NCBI GenBank assembly: GCA_049115955.1
Contig: JAGDZJ010000029.1
Coordinates: 1-64,000 of the forward strand
DNA from: Salinispirillum sp049115955
GTDB taxonomy: Bacteria; Pseudomonadota; Gammaproteobacteria; Pseudomonadales; Natronospirillaceae
Reading direction: 5' to 3'
Length of the DNA: 64,000 nucleotides
Notes under the pieces: generated by a model
Told to the model about the DNA's origin: nothing
The model's database searches: none
The model's input: only the letters and a program-made list of their open reading frames with translations
Position numbers and translations under genes: made by a program
In this document: positions 1 to 8,360 of the stretch, one piece after another
How positions within the stretch are numbered: position 1 is the first letter of the stretch
Layout of the letters: the number at the start of each line of letters is the position of its first letter

Positions 1-12
1 GAGTTGTTGTCT

Positions 13-40
13 GGCGGATGACGCTGCGCTTTTCCGCCCT
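13..40 (-). repeat. REP-like palindromic element (GGCGGATGACGCTGCGC type)
   Basis: This 28-base element is an inverse copy of elements found at 4204-4231, 4249-4276 and 31788-31871 in this window. All share an AGGGCGG end and a GCAGCGTCATCC core. It lies in the short leader upstream of flgJ. It looks like a chromosomal intergenic repeat and codes for nothing. Confidence 0.7.
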
Positions 41-147
41 ATACCCTCTTCAAGTTTCCCCATTTTCCGCCGCTATATTAATTATCGCCAGCTTTGGCAC
101 AGCAATTGCTCTACAAACTACAGAACAGCAAATAACAAGGCTCTACC

Positions 148-1123
148 ATGGCACTGAATTCCTTCAGTAATACAGCAACCGGCAATGCATTCGTTTACAA
201 CGACCTGCAGGGATTGGAAGCAATCAAGCGGCAGTCTGAGTCNNGTAGCGCAGCAGTTTGAGGCCATGTTCACGCAAATGATCATGAAAAGCATGCGTGA
301 AGCCACCAAGACACTGAACCCTGACTCTTTCCTCAGTTCTAACGAAACCGAATTCTATGAGCAAATGCTCGACGAGCAGATGTCACTGAATATGTCGCAA
401 CAGGGTGGTATGGGGTTGGCGGACGTTTTGTATGATCAACTTAGCAGCCAGGCACGGCGCGCAGAGGGCGGCAATAATTCGCCGGATGTGTTGCCGCTCG
501 ATCATTCTGGACGACCAATTTTGCCGAGTCGTTCTATGGGTGACATGTTGGACCAAGCAGTAGAAGATTTGTCCGTCGGCAGCGCGACAACTTCGCCGAA
601 CAACGACGATCTTAAAGTATCCGAATTTGCCTCGCCCGAAGAGTTCGTCAGTGCTGTTTGGCCGCATGCTGAGCGTGTTGCCGAAGAAATGAACGCCGAC
701 CCGCGTTACATCGTCGCTCAAGCCGCGCTGGAAACGGGTTGGGGGCGTTACGTAATCAGTCGTGGCGATGGCGAAAGCAGCCACAACCTATTTAATATTA
801 AGGCTGATCACCGTTGGTCGGGCGACAGTGCCGAAGTGACCACTAAGGAATATTTGGCCGGGCGACCCGTGCATGTCCAAGCGGCATTCCGAGCGTATGA
901 CGATTTCGCACAAAGCTTTGCTGACTATCAAGCCTTCCTGTCCAGCAGTCCCCGCTATCAAGAAGCCTTGTCTGTAGCCAGTGATGGGGCTGCTTACGCT
1001 GAAGCACTGCAGTCCGCCGGGTACGCTACTGATCCTCTGTACGCTGAGAAGATTCAGCGTATCGCTAGCAGTCCGTACATTGAGTCCATGCTCCACACCA
1101 CTGTGGCATCTCTGGGAGAGTAA
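148..1123 (+). CDS. flgJ: FlgJ, rod-capping protein with peptidoglycan-hydrolysing domain (frame interrupted by an assembly gap)
   Basis: FlgJ caps the growing flagellar rod in the periplasm and its C-terminal muramidase opens the peptidoglycan. The ATG at 148 opens with MALNSFSNTA and is followed by a rod-cap domain (VAQQFEAMFTQMIMKSM, then the NETEFYEQMLDEQ segment). The C-terminal glucosaminidase-type domain starts near base 640 and carries AALETGWG, whose Glu (731-733) is the expected catalytic acid. Two Ns at 243-244 separate the N-terminal 32 codons from the rest, which reads in another frame. A real gap of 3n+1 bases would restore one reading frame, so this is an assembly artefact and not a proven frameshift. 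The stop is 3 bases before flgK, so the genes are probably cotranscribed. Confidence 0.9.
243..244. other. Assembly gap (2 Ns) inside flgJ
   Basis: Two undetermined bases interrupt flgJ. The frames on the two sides differ by one, so the number of Ns cannot be the true gap length; a length of 1, 4, 7 and so on would be needed for an intact gene. Confidence 0.95.
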
Positions 1124-1126
1124 GCA

Positions 1127-4100
1127 ATGAGTCTGCTCAACATAGCCCTTACCGGCTTGAACGCATCACAGAAGCAGTTGGAAGTGATTGGTAACAATAT
1201 TTCCAACGCGAACACTGCTGGATATAGTCGCCAAGAAGTCATACTTAACTCCTCCCAGTCGCAGTTCATGGGTGTGGGCTATATTGGCTCGGGTGTAGAC
1301 GTCACCACCATTCGGCGTCTTCACGATTCCTTTGTGACCGAGCAAATGCGCGCTGACACTCAGTTGTTTAAGGGCTTCGAAACTTACCGCGACAATATTG
1401 ATCAAATTAACCGTTTACTCGGTGATGAGCGTACCGGAATCGGCCCGGTATTGTCCGATTTCTTCTCAGCGCTACAGACCGCCTCTGACAGCCCGGGCTT
1501 TATTCCCGCACGTGAAGCTTTCATTGGAGCGGCCAGTGTACTGCAAGACCGATTTAATCTGATCTATGAACGCATGGATCAGCAGAGTAATCTGATTAAC
1601 GATCAATTGCGCAGCTACTCTGGCGAGGTCAATACGCTGGCTACTGGCATCGCGCAATTGAATGAAGATATTCAGAACGCGAGAGGCGACTCCCGTCGGG
1701 CGCCACCGAATGACCTGCTCGACAAGCGCGATGAAATGGTGCGGCAGTTATCAGAAATTGTGTCGGTCGATGTGGTCGTCGCTGACGGCAATTACGATGT
1801 CTACATTGGCTCTGGCCAAGCTTTGGTCATCGGTTTCGAGGCTAACAGACTCGAAACTCAACCTGGCATAAAGGATCCCAGTCGCAGTGACATCATGTTT
1901 GTCAGCAAAAAAGAACGCTTGGCGATCACGGACAGCATAACCGGTGGTCAACTGGGCGGTACGCTTAAATTTCGCAATGAGAATCTAGACGAAGCGCTGA
2001 ACTACTTAGGGCGTGTCGCCATTGGTGTAGCCACGGCCTTTAACGAACAGCAGGCACGCGGTATTAATCTATTTGGGGCCTTTGGTTCCGACATGTTTAC
2101 CGACTACAACGACCAAGCTTTGGCGCGTTCGCGAGTGCAATACAGCGCCAACAACGCTCGGCCTAATGATCGCGTGGTTGAAGTCTATATTCGTGACATT
2201 GGCGAACTGTCAGTCAGTGACTACGAAATGCGTTTCACGGGACCGCGTGACTCCAACTATGAAGTTGTTAGGCTAACAGATGGTGAAGTCGTCAGCAGTG
2301 GCGTGATATCCGGGGAACGTCCGGCCTCCGTATCGTTCGACGGTATCGAAGTGAAATTGGTATCGGGCACCTTTCAAGAAGGTGACCGTTACGTCTTTCA
2401 GCCGACGCGCGGCGCGGCTAAGGACTTTGATTTAAAGCTCACTCTACCTGCAGAGCTGGCTTTCGCTATGCCTATTACGGGTGGCAGCAGCTTGGCTAAT
2501 CAGGGCACAGGGGCTATCGACAATGGCGTGCTGTTAGATGCTAATACGTCGTCTTTTGCTGTACCCGGTGAGCTTTCTCCTCCTATATTGGTCGTGTTCG
2601 AAAGTGCAGACCGTTACACCCTGTTAGACAACAGTGACCCGTTGCGACCACGTCAGTTGCAACCGCCTATGCGAAACTTGCCATTCACTCCAGGTATCGC
2701 GAATGACATCTTTTCCAATAACCCGGGTGAAACGCAAGTAACCAGCTATTCCGGCTGGTTACCGAAAGTGCCCTTTACGCAAGCTGCAAATCAGCCGGAT
2801 TCGTGGCCCAGCAACGGTTTTAATCCCGAACGCATTACTTTTCAAACATTGGGGCCGGATGGCAAACCACAGTTGCTTGAGCACGTTTCAACACCTGGCG
2901 GTGCCAGCGCTAAACAGGTGGCGTCTGAGCTGAACGGTGTTCCTGGGGTGACGGCGCGTGCGTTCACAGAGGTTGAACTTAGTAACTTTCGGGATGCTAC
3001 GCCACCTTATGATCCGCCCGTACCTTTTGAGGTCTACATTAATGGTGTCGATATCACCATGCCAGGTGAAGACATCGGCGATATTCAGGGTATTTTTGAA
3101 GAAGGTTTTATAAAAGAGGTGCCGTCGCCGCTGACAGCAGATTTTATTGCCAGTCGCATAAACAGCAGCTTCGAGCTACAGGACTTAGGCATCTCTGCGA
3201 AGAGCGATGGATTTTCGGTGAAAATCACATCGGCTGATGGTGACGACATTCGAATTGAAATGAAGGGTGATCGTCCTCAAGATGTTGCCAATGCTCGAGG
3301 AGACAGTTTTGAGGTCAGCAACGGCCAGCAGGTCTTCCTGGATTCTGTCGGGGCTGATACGCGTGGCTTGTTAACTCAGTCGCAAGGGTTCGATTTTTCT
3401 GAGCGAGGACCCTATCTTTACGAGTTCACTACCCCCTACGGCGATAAAGCTTCTATTGAATTGACCGATAACTATGCTGACGCTGATGACATGTTGCTTG
3501 GGATCGCCCAAAAAATAGAAGCGGAACTGGCCAGCCAAGAGCGTATTAAGCGTAATGACCCCTGGCTTAATGGCGCTGATGCACCGGGTAGAGTGGACGT
3601 TTCCATTGATGAGCGCGGCAATATAAGTTTTAAAGTTGTAATGAAAATGGAAGGGCAGGGAAATGCTGATAGTCAGAAAATGACTATGGGTGGGCAGGTA
3701 GACGTGGTGATGGATGATGGTATCACCATGACGACGGAGCCGCCTTACGGCAACTTATTTACCGGCACCCCGGATGCGTTGCCAACGTACACAGGCTATC
3801 AATTTCAGATTGATGGGCGGCCCGTGGCCGGTGACCGATTTGAAATTGGCTATAACAAAGACCCGAGTGCTGATAATCGCAACTCGGAACGCATGATCGA
3901 CTTGCAAACAGCAAAACTGCTGAACGGCCGAGACGGCGGATTGAATTTTAACGATGCCTACTCGCAGTTGATTCAGCAGATTGGCTTATCGACGCGACAA
4001 GCGCAGATTAATACGGAAACTGCGCGCGTGTCTCTCGACCAAACCGAGTCAGCGTGGCAGCAAGTATCGGGCGTGAATTTAGACGAAGAGGCGGCGCGGT

Positions 4101-4192
4101 TGGTGAGGTTTGAGCAAGCCTACAATGCCAATGCCCAGATGATACGCGTCGCACAGGAGATTTTTAACTCCCTGTTAGGCGCCTTTAGATAA
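1127..4192 (+). CDS. flgK: FlgK, hook-filament junction protein HAP1 (unusually long)
   Basis: FlgK forms the first junction layer between hook and filament. The N-terminus (MSLLNIALTGLNASQKQLEV, then GNNISNANTAGYSRQ) and the C-terminus (NLDEEAARLVRFEQAYNANAQMI) are the paired helices that make the D0/D1 polymerisation core. At 1021 residues the protein is about twice the length of enterobacterial FlgK (about 550). The extra length lies in the surface-exposed middle, roughly residues 330-900, which is Asp/Pro/Gly-rich and beta-strand-like. The ATG at 1127 follows the flgJ stop directly. It sits with flgJ and flgL, as is usual. The middle region could be glycosylated or antigenically variable; that is inference. 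Confidence 0.97.
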   Translation: MSLLNIALTGLNASQKQLEVIGNNISNANTAGYSRQEVILNSSQSQFMGVGYIGSGVDVTTIRRLHDSFVTEQMRADTQLFKGFETYRDNIDQINRLLGDERTGIGPVLSDFFSALQTASDSPGFIPAREAFIGAASVLQDRFNLIYERMDQQSNLINDQLRSYSGEVNTLATGIAQLNEDIQNARGDSRRAPPNDLLDKRDEMVRQLSEIVSVDVVVADGNYDVYIGSGQALVIGFEANRLETQPGIKDPSRSDIMFVSKKERLAITDSITGGQLGGTLKFRNENLDEALNYLGRVAIGVATAFNEQQARGINLFGAFGSDMFTDYNDQALARSRVQYSANNARPNDRVVEVYIRDIGELSVSDYEMRFTGPRDSNYEVVRLTDGEVVSSGVISGERPASVSFDGIEVKLVSGTFQEGDRYVFQPTRGAAKDFDLKLTLPAELAFAMPITGGSSLANQGTGAIDNGVLLDANTSSFAVPGELSPPILVVFESADRYTLLDNSDPLRPRQLQPPMRNLPFTPGIANDIFSNNPGETQVTSYSGWLPKVPFTQAANQPDSWPSNGFNPERITFQTLGPDGKPQLLEHVSTPGGASAKQVASELNGVPGVTARAFTEVELSNFRDATPPYDPPVPFEVYINGVDITMPGEDIGDIQGIFEEGFIKEVPSPLTADFIASRINSSFELQDLGISAKSDGFSVKITSADGDDIRIEMKGDRPQDVANARGDSFEVSNGQQVFLDSVGADTRGLLTQSQGFDFSERGPYLYEFTTPYGDKASIELTDNYADADDMLLGIAQKIEAELASQERIKRNDPWLNGADAPGRVDVSIDERGNISFKVVMKMEGQGNADSQKMTMGGQVDVVMDDGITMTTEPPYGNLFTGTPDALPTYTGYQFQIDGRPVAGDRFEIGYNKDPSADNRNSERMIDLQTAKLLNGRDGGLNFNDAYSQLIQQIGLSTRQAQINTETARVSLDQTESAWQQVSGVNLDEEAARLVRFEQAYNANAQMIRVAQEIFNSLLGAFR

Positions 4193-4203
4193 ATAACGGG
4201 CAA

Positions 4204-4276
4204 AGGGCGGAAGAGCAAAGCTTCATCCGCCAAAGAAACGAACATCATAGGGCGGAAGAGCGCAGCGTCATCCGCC
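4204..4276 (+). repeat. Two direct copies of a REP-like element between flgK and flgL
   Basis: Two near-identical 28-base elements lie at 4204-4231 and 4249-4276, separated by 17 bases. Both begin AGGGCGGAAGAGC and end CATCCGCC, and each can pair end to end (GGCGGA with the complementary TCCGCC). Further copies are at 13-40 and around the sequence gap near 31810. They lie in the flgK-flgL gap and leave room for only a short leader before flgL. Confidence 0.8.
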
Positions 4277-4302
4277 GAACATTGCGTTTTGAGGAACACA
4301 CC

Positions 4303-5556
4303 ATGGCTGACCGTTTATCCAGCTATCAAATATCCACCGCTTCGCTGAATAATATTCTGCGCGCGCAGTCACAGGTGGCTAAAACCTCAGAGCAGGTCAG
4401 TAGCGGTCGTCGTGTTGCTACACCGGCTGATGATCCCGTCGCTAACAGCCGCATCCTGCAGTTGAACCAAGAGCTTGCGTTGGGCAGCCAGTACGTTAAG
4501 AATATTGACTCCCTGCAAGGTCGTTTAGAATACCAAGAGTCCATCATGGTCGGAATGGAAGTGGTTATGCAGCGGGTGCGCGTACTTGCAGTGGCTGCGG
4601 GCAATGGCACCACAACTCAAACGGACCGGCAAGCTTTTGCCGCTGAAATCAAATTACGTATGGACGAGCTGTTCCAGCAGGTCAACAGCAAAGATGCCAG
4701 TGGTGAATATTTGTTTTCTGGCTTTTCAGGCCAAACCCAAGCGTTCGTAAAAAACCCGGGGGGCGGTTATACCTATCAAGGTGACGAAGGCCAGCGCCTG
4801 ATCCGTATTTCTAACTCGAACAGTGTGGCAGTCAGTGACAATGGCAAAGACATTTTCCTAGATGTCCCGATCGAAAAGCCGTCCTTTTATACTTACGGTA
4901 GTGAACTCAATCGTGGAAATCCACCGGGAGTCATCTCTCAAGGCATTATCTTTGACGAAGAAGAATTTCAGGACTTCTATCCCAACGACGCCATCATTAC
5001 TTTCAATAATGAACTGGACGTTGAGCCTCCAGGCGCTAATTTTACCATTCGGCGGCGCAGCGATAACAGCGTGATTGAAGGGCAAAAGAACGTTGCCTTT
5101 GTGCCCGGCCAGCAAGTACAGTTTGCGGGTATGTTGGTCAGTATAAGTGGCAAGCCTGTTGCGGGTGACAACTTTGTAGTCGAAACCACGACTAAGCAAG
5201 GACCTCTATATACATTAGAAAAGCTGGTGGACGGCTTAATGATGTTGGGAGACTCGGCTGATGAATCCGTGGCTGTTTCAAATTTGGTCGGCGACTCCCT
5301 AAACAACATCGATTCCGCGATCGAGAACATATCCATCTACCGGTCCAAGATCGGGGCGCGATTGAATACTGCAGAGACCACGAAAGACATTCATTTGGAT
5401 TTGGAGTTGGTGTCAAAGGACGTGCGCTCTAAGCTGGCGAACGTTGACATGGCCGAAGCGGTTAGTCGATTGCAAATGCAGACCACGGCCTTAGAGGCTG
5501 CGCAGCAGACTTACGTTAAAGTCAGTAGTTTGTCGTTGTTTAACTTTATTCGCTAG
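4303..5556 (+). CDS. flgL: FlgL, hook-filament junction protein HAP3
   Basis: FlgL is the second junction protein and connects FlgK to flagellin. I chose the ATG at 4303 (MADRLSSYQIS) because GAGG lies 8 bases upstream; a TTG at 4282 would add seven unconserved residues. The flagellin-like N-terminal helix (SEQVSSGRRVATPADDPVA) and C-terminal helix (NVDMAEAVSRLQMQTTALEAAQQTYVKVSSLSLFNFIR, in shortened form AEAVSRLQ...SLFNFIR) are both present. At 417 residues it is similar in length to pseudomonad FlgL. It is separated from flgK by two REP-like elements. Confidence 0.96.
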   Translation: MADRLSSYQISTASLNNILRAQSQVAKTSEQVSSGRRVATPADDPVANSRILQLNQELALGSQYVKNIDSLQGRLEYQESIMVGMEVVMQRVRVLAVAAGNGTTTQTDRQAFAAEIKLRMDELFQQVNSKDASGEYLFSGFSGQTQAFVKNPGGGYTYQGDEGQRLIRISNSNSVAVSDNGKDIFLDVPIEKPSFYTYGSELNRGNPPGVISQGIIFDEEEFQDFYPNDAIITFNNELDVEPPGANFTIRRRSDNSVIEGQKNVAFVPGQQVQFAGMLVSISGKPVAGDNFVVETTTKQGPLYTLEKLVDGLMMLGDSADESVAVSNLVGDSLNNIDSAIENISIYRSKIGARLNTAETTKDIHLDLELVSKDVRSKLANVDMAEAVSRLQMQTTALEAAQQTYVKVSSLSLFNFIR

Positions 5557-5613
5557 TAGGACGGGTATTCATACCCGCATGCTGAACCTTTTGCGCAGAA
5601 GGCTGCGCTCTCA
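5557..5613 (+). repeat. Composite palindromic repeat downstream of flgL (two families)
   Basis: Bases 5557-5578 form a perfect hairpin around CGGGTATTCATACCCG, and a second element at 5589-5613 contains TTGCGCAGAAGGCTGCGCTC. The first family recurs at 29131-29154 (inverted), 30025-30042 (variant) and 38178-38200. The second is an inverted copy of the element at 26848. The pair lies between the convergent flgL and the FliT-like gene and may also serve as their terminator. Confidence 0.7.
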
Positions 5614-5645
5614 CGTCAAAGTCCAGCCGGCCCCTCAACGACTCT

Positions 5646-5978
5646 TCAGCTTCGACCCTGTTGATACGCCTTAGCAGCTTTCGCTTTGTTGTTGTCCTGT
5701 TTGAGTTGGTTTTGAATACGCTGCTGTTCTGTACTTAATGCATCGCGCAAACGCGTGTCCTCCCGCATGAATGACTCGACTTGAGCTTGCAGCCACGACA
5801 GCTCTTCCGGCCCGAGCAGACTCAAGAAAGATTCGCTGAGCAGGTCTCGTAGCAAGGCATCACGGTCTTGCAGCAACCGCTCGGCCTCATCTGTATTCTG
5901 CGCTCCGGCTTCCAACTGTCGGCGTATTGCCTGTGAGGTTTGGGTTACCTGCTGCCACCTTTGTTCTAATGCATTCAT
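5646..5978 (-). CDS. Small helical protein, FliT/FlgN-like putative flagellar chaperone
   Basis: This 110-residue protein is predicted to be almost entirely helical, with many Gln, Glu and Arg residues. It starts MNALEQRWQQVTQTSQAIRR and ends in the segment KQDNNKAKAAKAYQQ. A run of about 20 residues before a Lys-x-x-Lys-Ala-Tyr end is reminiscent of FliT-type export chaperones. It is convergent with flgL and lies at the left edge of the glycosylation island. The window has a second candidate FliT after fliS, so this one may serve FlgK/FlgL or act as a regulator. The family assignment rests on length, composition and context only. Confidence 0.5.
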   Translation of the reverse strand: MNALEQRWQQVTQTSQAIRRQLEAGAQNTDEAERLLQDRDALLRDLLSESFLSLLGPEELSWLQAQVESFMREDTRLRDALSTEQQRIQNQLKQDNNKAKAAKAYQQGRS

Positions 5979-6147
5979 ACTAGACTCTTAAAAACGTTAC
6001 TATAATTTACGCTGACACGAGAAAACCACCTCAAGTGTAGCATGGAGTCGTCGTCCTGTAAGCGAGTTCAAACCTGAATAAAATGGTGATTGGAATGCCA
6101 TACATAGTGAGTAGCTTTGTTCGATTTATTGGTCTGGCTTTGGTCCG

Positions 6148-6164
6148 ATGGCTTAAATATTGCT
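6148..6164 (+). promoter_or_regulatory. Candidate sigma-54 promoter upstream of legB
   Basis: TGGC and TTGC are separated by exactly 7 bases (GG-N10-GC), the strict -24/-12 spacing of RpoN promoters. The -24 box lacks the frequent CACG extension. The predicted transcript start, about 12 bases after the GC, is near 6175. That is downstream of the first possible legB start (6160) and supports the TTG start at 6217. Confidence 0.55.
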
Positions 6165-6216
6165 CGCTTGCAAGGTGTGTCAAAACATTGTCTCATCAGC
6201 ACAGGAGAAATTAACG

Positions 6217-7200
6217 TTGACCAGGCATGCGCTTGTTACCGGAGCCGACGGATTTATTGGGTCACATCTTACTGAGTTATTGCTGGCTGAGGGCTACAGT
6301 GTTCGAGCACTCGCACAATACAATTCGTTCAACACCTGGGGGTGGCTGGACGATGTAGCACAGCATCGCCATTTAGAAGTGGTCACAGGAGATGTTCGTG
6401 ATCCAAACTTTTGCCGCCACATCATGGACGGCGTAGACGATGTTTTCCATTTGGCGGCGCTCATAGCAATACCCTATTCGTACATTGCGCCCGCATCCTA
6501 TGTTGAAACGAATGTGATGGGAACACTAAACATTTGCCAAGCCGCCTTGGATGCGAGGGTTTCCAGACTACTGCACACTTCAACAAGTGAGGTATATGGC
6601 ACGGCCAAGTATGTTCCTATTGACGAAAGCCATCCAAATCAGCCGCAGTCGCCTTACAGTGCGTCGAAAATTGGGGCTGATGCTATTGCAATGAGCTTCT
6701 TCAATTCCTTTAACTTGCCGGTAACCATTGCAAGACCATTTAATACTTATGGACCCAGGCAGTCTGCGCGGGCGATCATTCCTACCATTATTGGACAAAT
6801 TGCGTCCGGTGCAGAGCGAATTAAGTTAGGGGATCTGACCCCGACGCGAGATTTCAATTTCGTCGCCGATACATGCCGCGGCTTTGTAGCCTTGGCACAA
6901 TGTGAGCAGGCAATAGGGCAAACGGTTAACATTGCGTCGAATTTCGAAGTGTCCATGCGTGACACGCTAGAGCTCATTAGAACTCTGATGCACAGCTCTG
7001 TAGAGTTCATCACCGATGAACAACGCTTACGACCCGAGAAATCCGAAGTGTTTCGTCTTTGGGGTGAAAATGCCTTATTGCGTGAGCTGACAGGGTATTC
7101 ACCCAGTACATCTTTGGCAGATGGGTTACAGCAAACTATTGACTGGTTTGAAAAGCCTGAGAATCTCTCGAAATTTAAAACCTCGATTTATAACCGGTGA
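6217..7200 (+). CDS. legB: LegB, GDP-N-acetylglucosamine 4,6-dehydratase (NAD-dependent epimerase/dehydratase family)
   Basis: LegB catalyses the first committed step to legionaminic acid, 4,6-dehydration of GDP-GlcNAc. It is an extended short-chain dehydrogenase with an N-terminal Rossmann signature (VTGADGFIGSHL) and the catalytic Ser/Thr then Tyr-x3-Lys (STSEVYG, SPYSASKIGAD). The substrate-binding part contains RPFNTYGPRQS. I use the TTG at 6217 because AGGAG lies 9 bases upstream and the Rossmann strand starts six residues later; the longer form from 6160 would add an unlikely leader. It heads a compact operon with legC 8 bases downstream. A related UDP-sugar dehydratase is possible from sequence alone, but the neighbours favour the GDP-sugar route. 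Confidence 0.88.
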   Translation: MTRHALVTGADGFIGSHLTELLLAEGYSVRALAQYNSFNTWGWLDDVAQHRHLEVVTGDVRDPNFCRHIMDGVDDVFHLAALIAIPYSYIAPASYVETNVMGTLNICQAALDARVSRLLHTSTSEVYGTAKYVPIDESHPNQPQSPYSASKIGADAIAMSFFNSFNLPVTIARPFNTYGPRQSARAIIPTIIGQIASGAERIKLGDLTPTRDFNFVADTCRGFVALAQCEQAIGQTVNIASNFEVSMRDTLELIRTLMHSSVEFITDEQRLRPEKSEVFRLWGENALLRELTGYSPSTSLADGLQQTIDWFEKPENLSKFKTSIYNR

Positions 7201-7208
7201 CCTAGCCA

Positions 7209-8360
7209 ATGTTATCTCAGCTTGTTGAATTCATCAGAGAACACTACAGCACAACGGAAATTATACCTTTGCATAGCCCAGTGTTTGGTGTTGAAGAAGA
7301 AAACCTAGTGGTTGACACGATACGCTCAACCTTTGTGTCCAGTGTGGGTGCCTATGTTGATCAGTTTGAAACCCAGCTAGCGCAATACTGTGGGGCTGAA
7401 AAGGCGGTGGCGGTGGTGAATGGTACAGCCGCATTGCATATCGCGCTGCGACTGGTGGGGGTAAACTCCGGCGATTTAGTGCTCACACAACCTTTAAGTT
7501 TTGTGGCTACAGCGAATGCTATTAGTTATTGTGGCGCACAGCCGGTGTTCTTAGATATTGATGCCAATACTTTGAGTTTGTCGCCAATAGCAGTCTCGGA
7601 ATGGTTAACGGAACAAGCTTTTTTGGATGACGAAGGTATTTGTCGTCATCGCGCTACTCGCTCTGTAGTTCGCGCTTGTGTACCTATGCACACGTTCGGT
7701 CATCCTGCCGATTTGGACGGTTTGGCTAATATCTGCGCGCAGTGGAATATCGCATTGGTAGAAGACGCTGCCGAAGCCTTAGGCAGCTTCCGAAACGGCC
7801 GGCATGTTGGCACTTGGGGGGCCGCCAGTGCACTCAGCTTTAACGGCAACAAGATTATAACGACAGGTGGTGGCGGTGCAGTGTTAGCCGATACAACAGC
7901 TGCTGCCTGGATAAAGCACATGACCACGACCGCCAAGGTAGCAGAGCGGCAGGATTTTACCCACGATGATGTTGGGTACAACTATCGATTACCGAACCTG
8001 AATGCCGCATTGGGTTGTGCGCAAATGAACCGTTTGCCTGCATATGTGCAAGAAAAGCGTAGGCTGGCGAGTCATTATAGAGACCTCATGCGGGGCAGTA
8101 CATATCAATTTATCGATGAACCATTGGGGACTCAAAGTAACTTTTGGCTGAACGCCATACTTGCGGAGGATCGACAAGCTCGTGATGCCATGCTGACAAA
8201 GACACAAGCACACGGCATTCAGACCCGTCCCGCATGGCGCTTGTTGCATCAACAACCTATGTATGAAAGTGCATTAAGAGGTGAACTTACTGTCGCCGAA
8301 GAAATAGCTGAACGTTTGGTGAACTTGCCTAGCAGTGTGCGTAGGAGTGCTGTTAAATGA
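7209..8360 (+). CDS. legC: LegC, PLP-dependent aminotransferase (DegT/DnrJ/EryC1 family)
   Basis: LegC installs the 4-amino group on the 4-keto product of LegB, using pyridoxal phosphate and probably glutamate. The 383-residue protein shows the family landmarks: NGTAALHIALRL (cofactor phosphate region), EDAAEALGS with the ring-contacting Asp, and SFNGNKIITTGGGGA with Lys215 (codon 7851) as the Schiff-base lysine. It overlaps legG by 4 bases (ATGA), indicating translational coupling. Related aminotransferases act in pseudaminic and bacillosamine pathways; the NeuB- and NeuC-like genes that follow point to legionaminate. Confidence 0.88.
   Translation: MLSQLVEFIREHYSTTEIIPLHSPVFGVEEENLVVDTIRSTFVSSVGAYVDQFETQLAQYCGAEKAVAVVNGTAALHIALRLVGVNSGDLVLTQPLSFVATANAISYCGAQPVFLDIDANTLSLSPIAVSEWLTEQAFLDDEGICRHRATRSVVRACVPMHTFGHPADLDGLANICAQWNIALVEDAAEALGSFRNGRHVGTWGAASALSFNGNKIITTGGGGAVLADTTAAAWIKHMTTTAKVAERQDFTHDDVGYNYRLPNLNAALGCAQMNRLPAYVQEKRRLASHYRDLMRGSTYQFIDEPLGTQSNFWLNAILAEDRQARDAMLTKTQAHGIQTRPAWRLLHQQPMYESALRGELTVAEEIAERLVNLPSSVRRSAVK

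Noticed and set aside
185..309. A frameshifted flgJ pseudogene
   Set aside because: The frame change coincides exactly with Ns, and both sides are well-conserved FlgJ. An assembly gap explains it fully.
4204..4276. Direct repeats as a CRISPR or phage attachment site
   Set aside because: Only two copies with one 17-base spacer, no cas genes, and inverted copies elsewhere; they behave like REP elements. No integrase is near.
6160..6216. Longer LegB start at 6160
   Set aside because: It lies within the sigma-54 promoter and upstream of the predicted transcript start; the added residues are not conserved.
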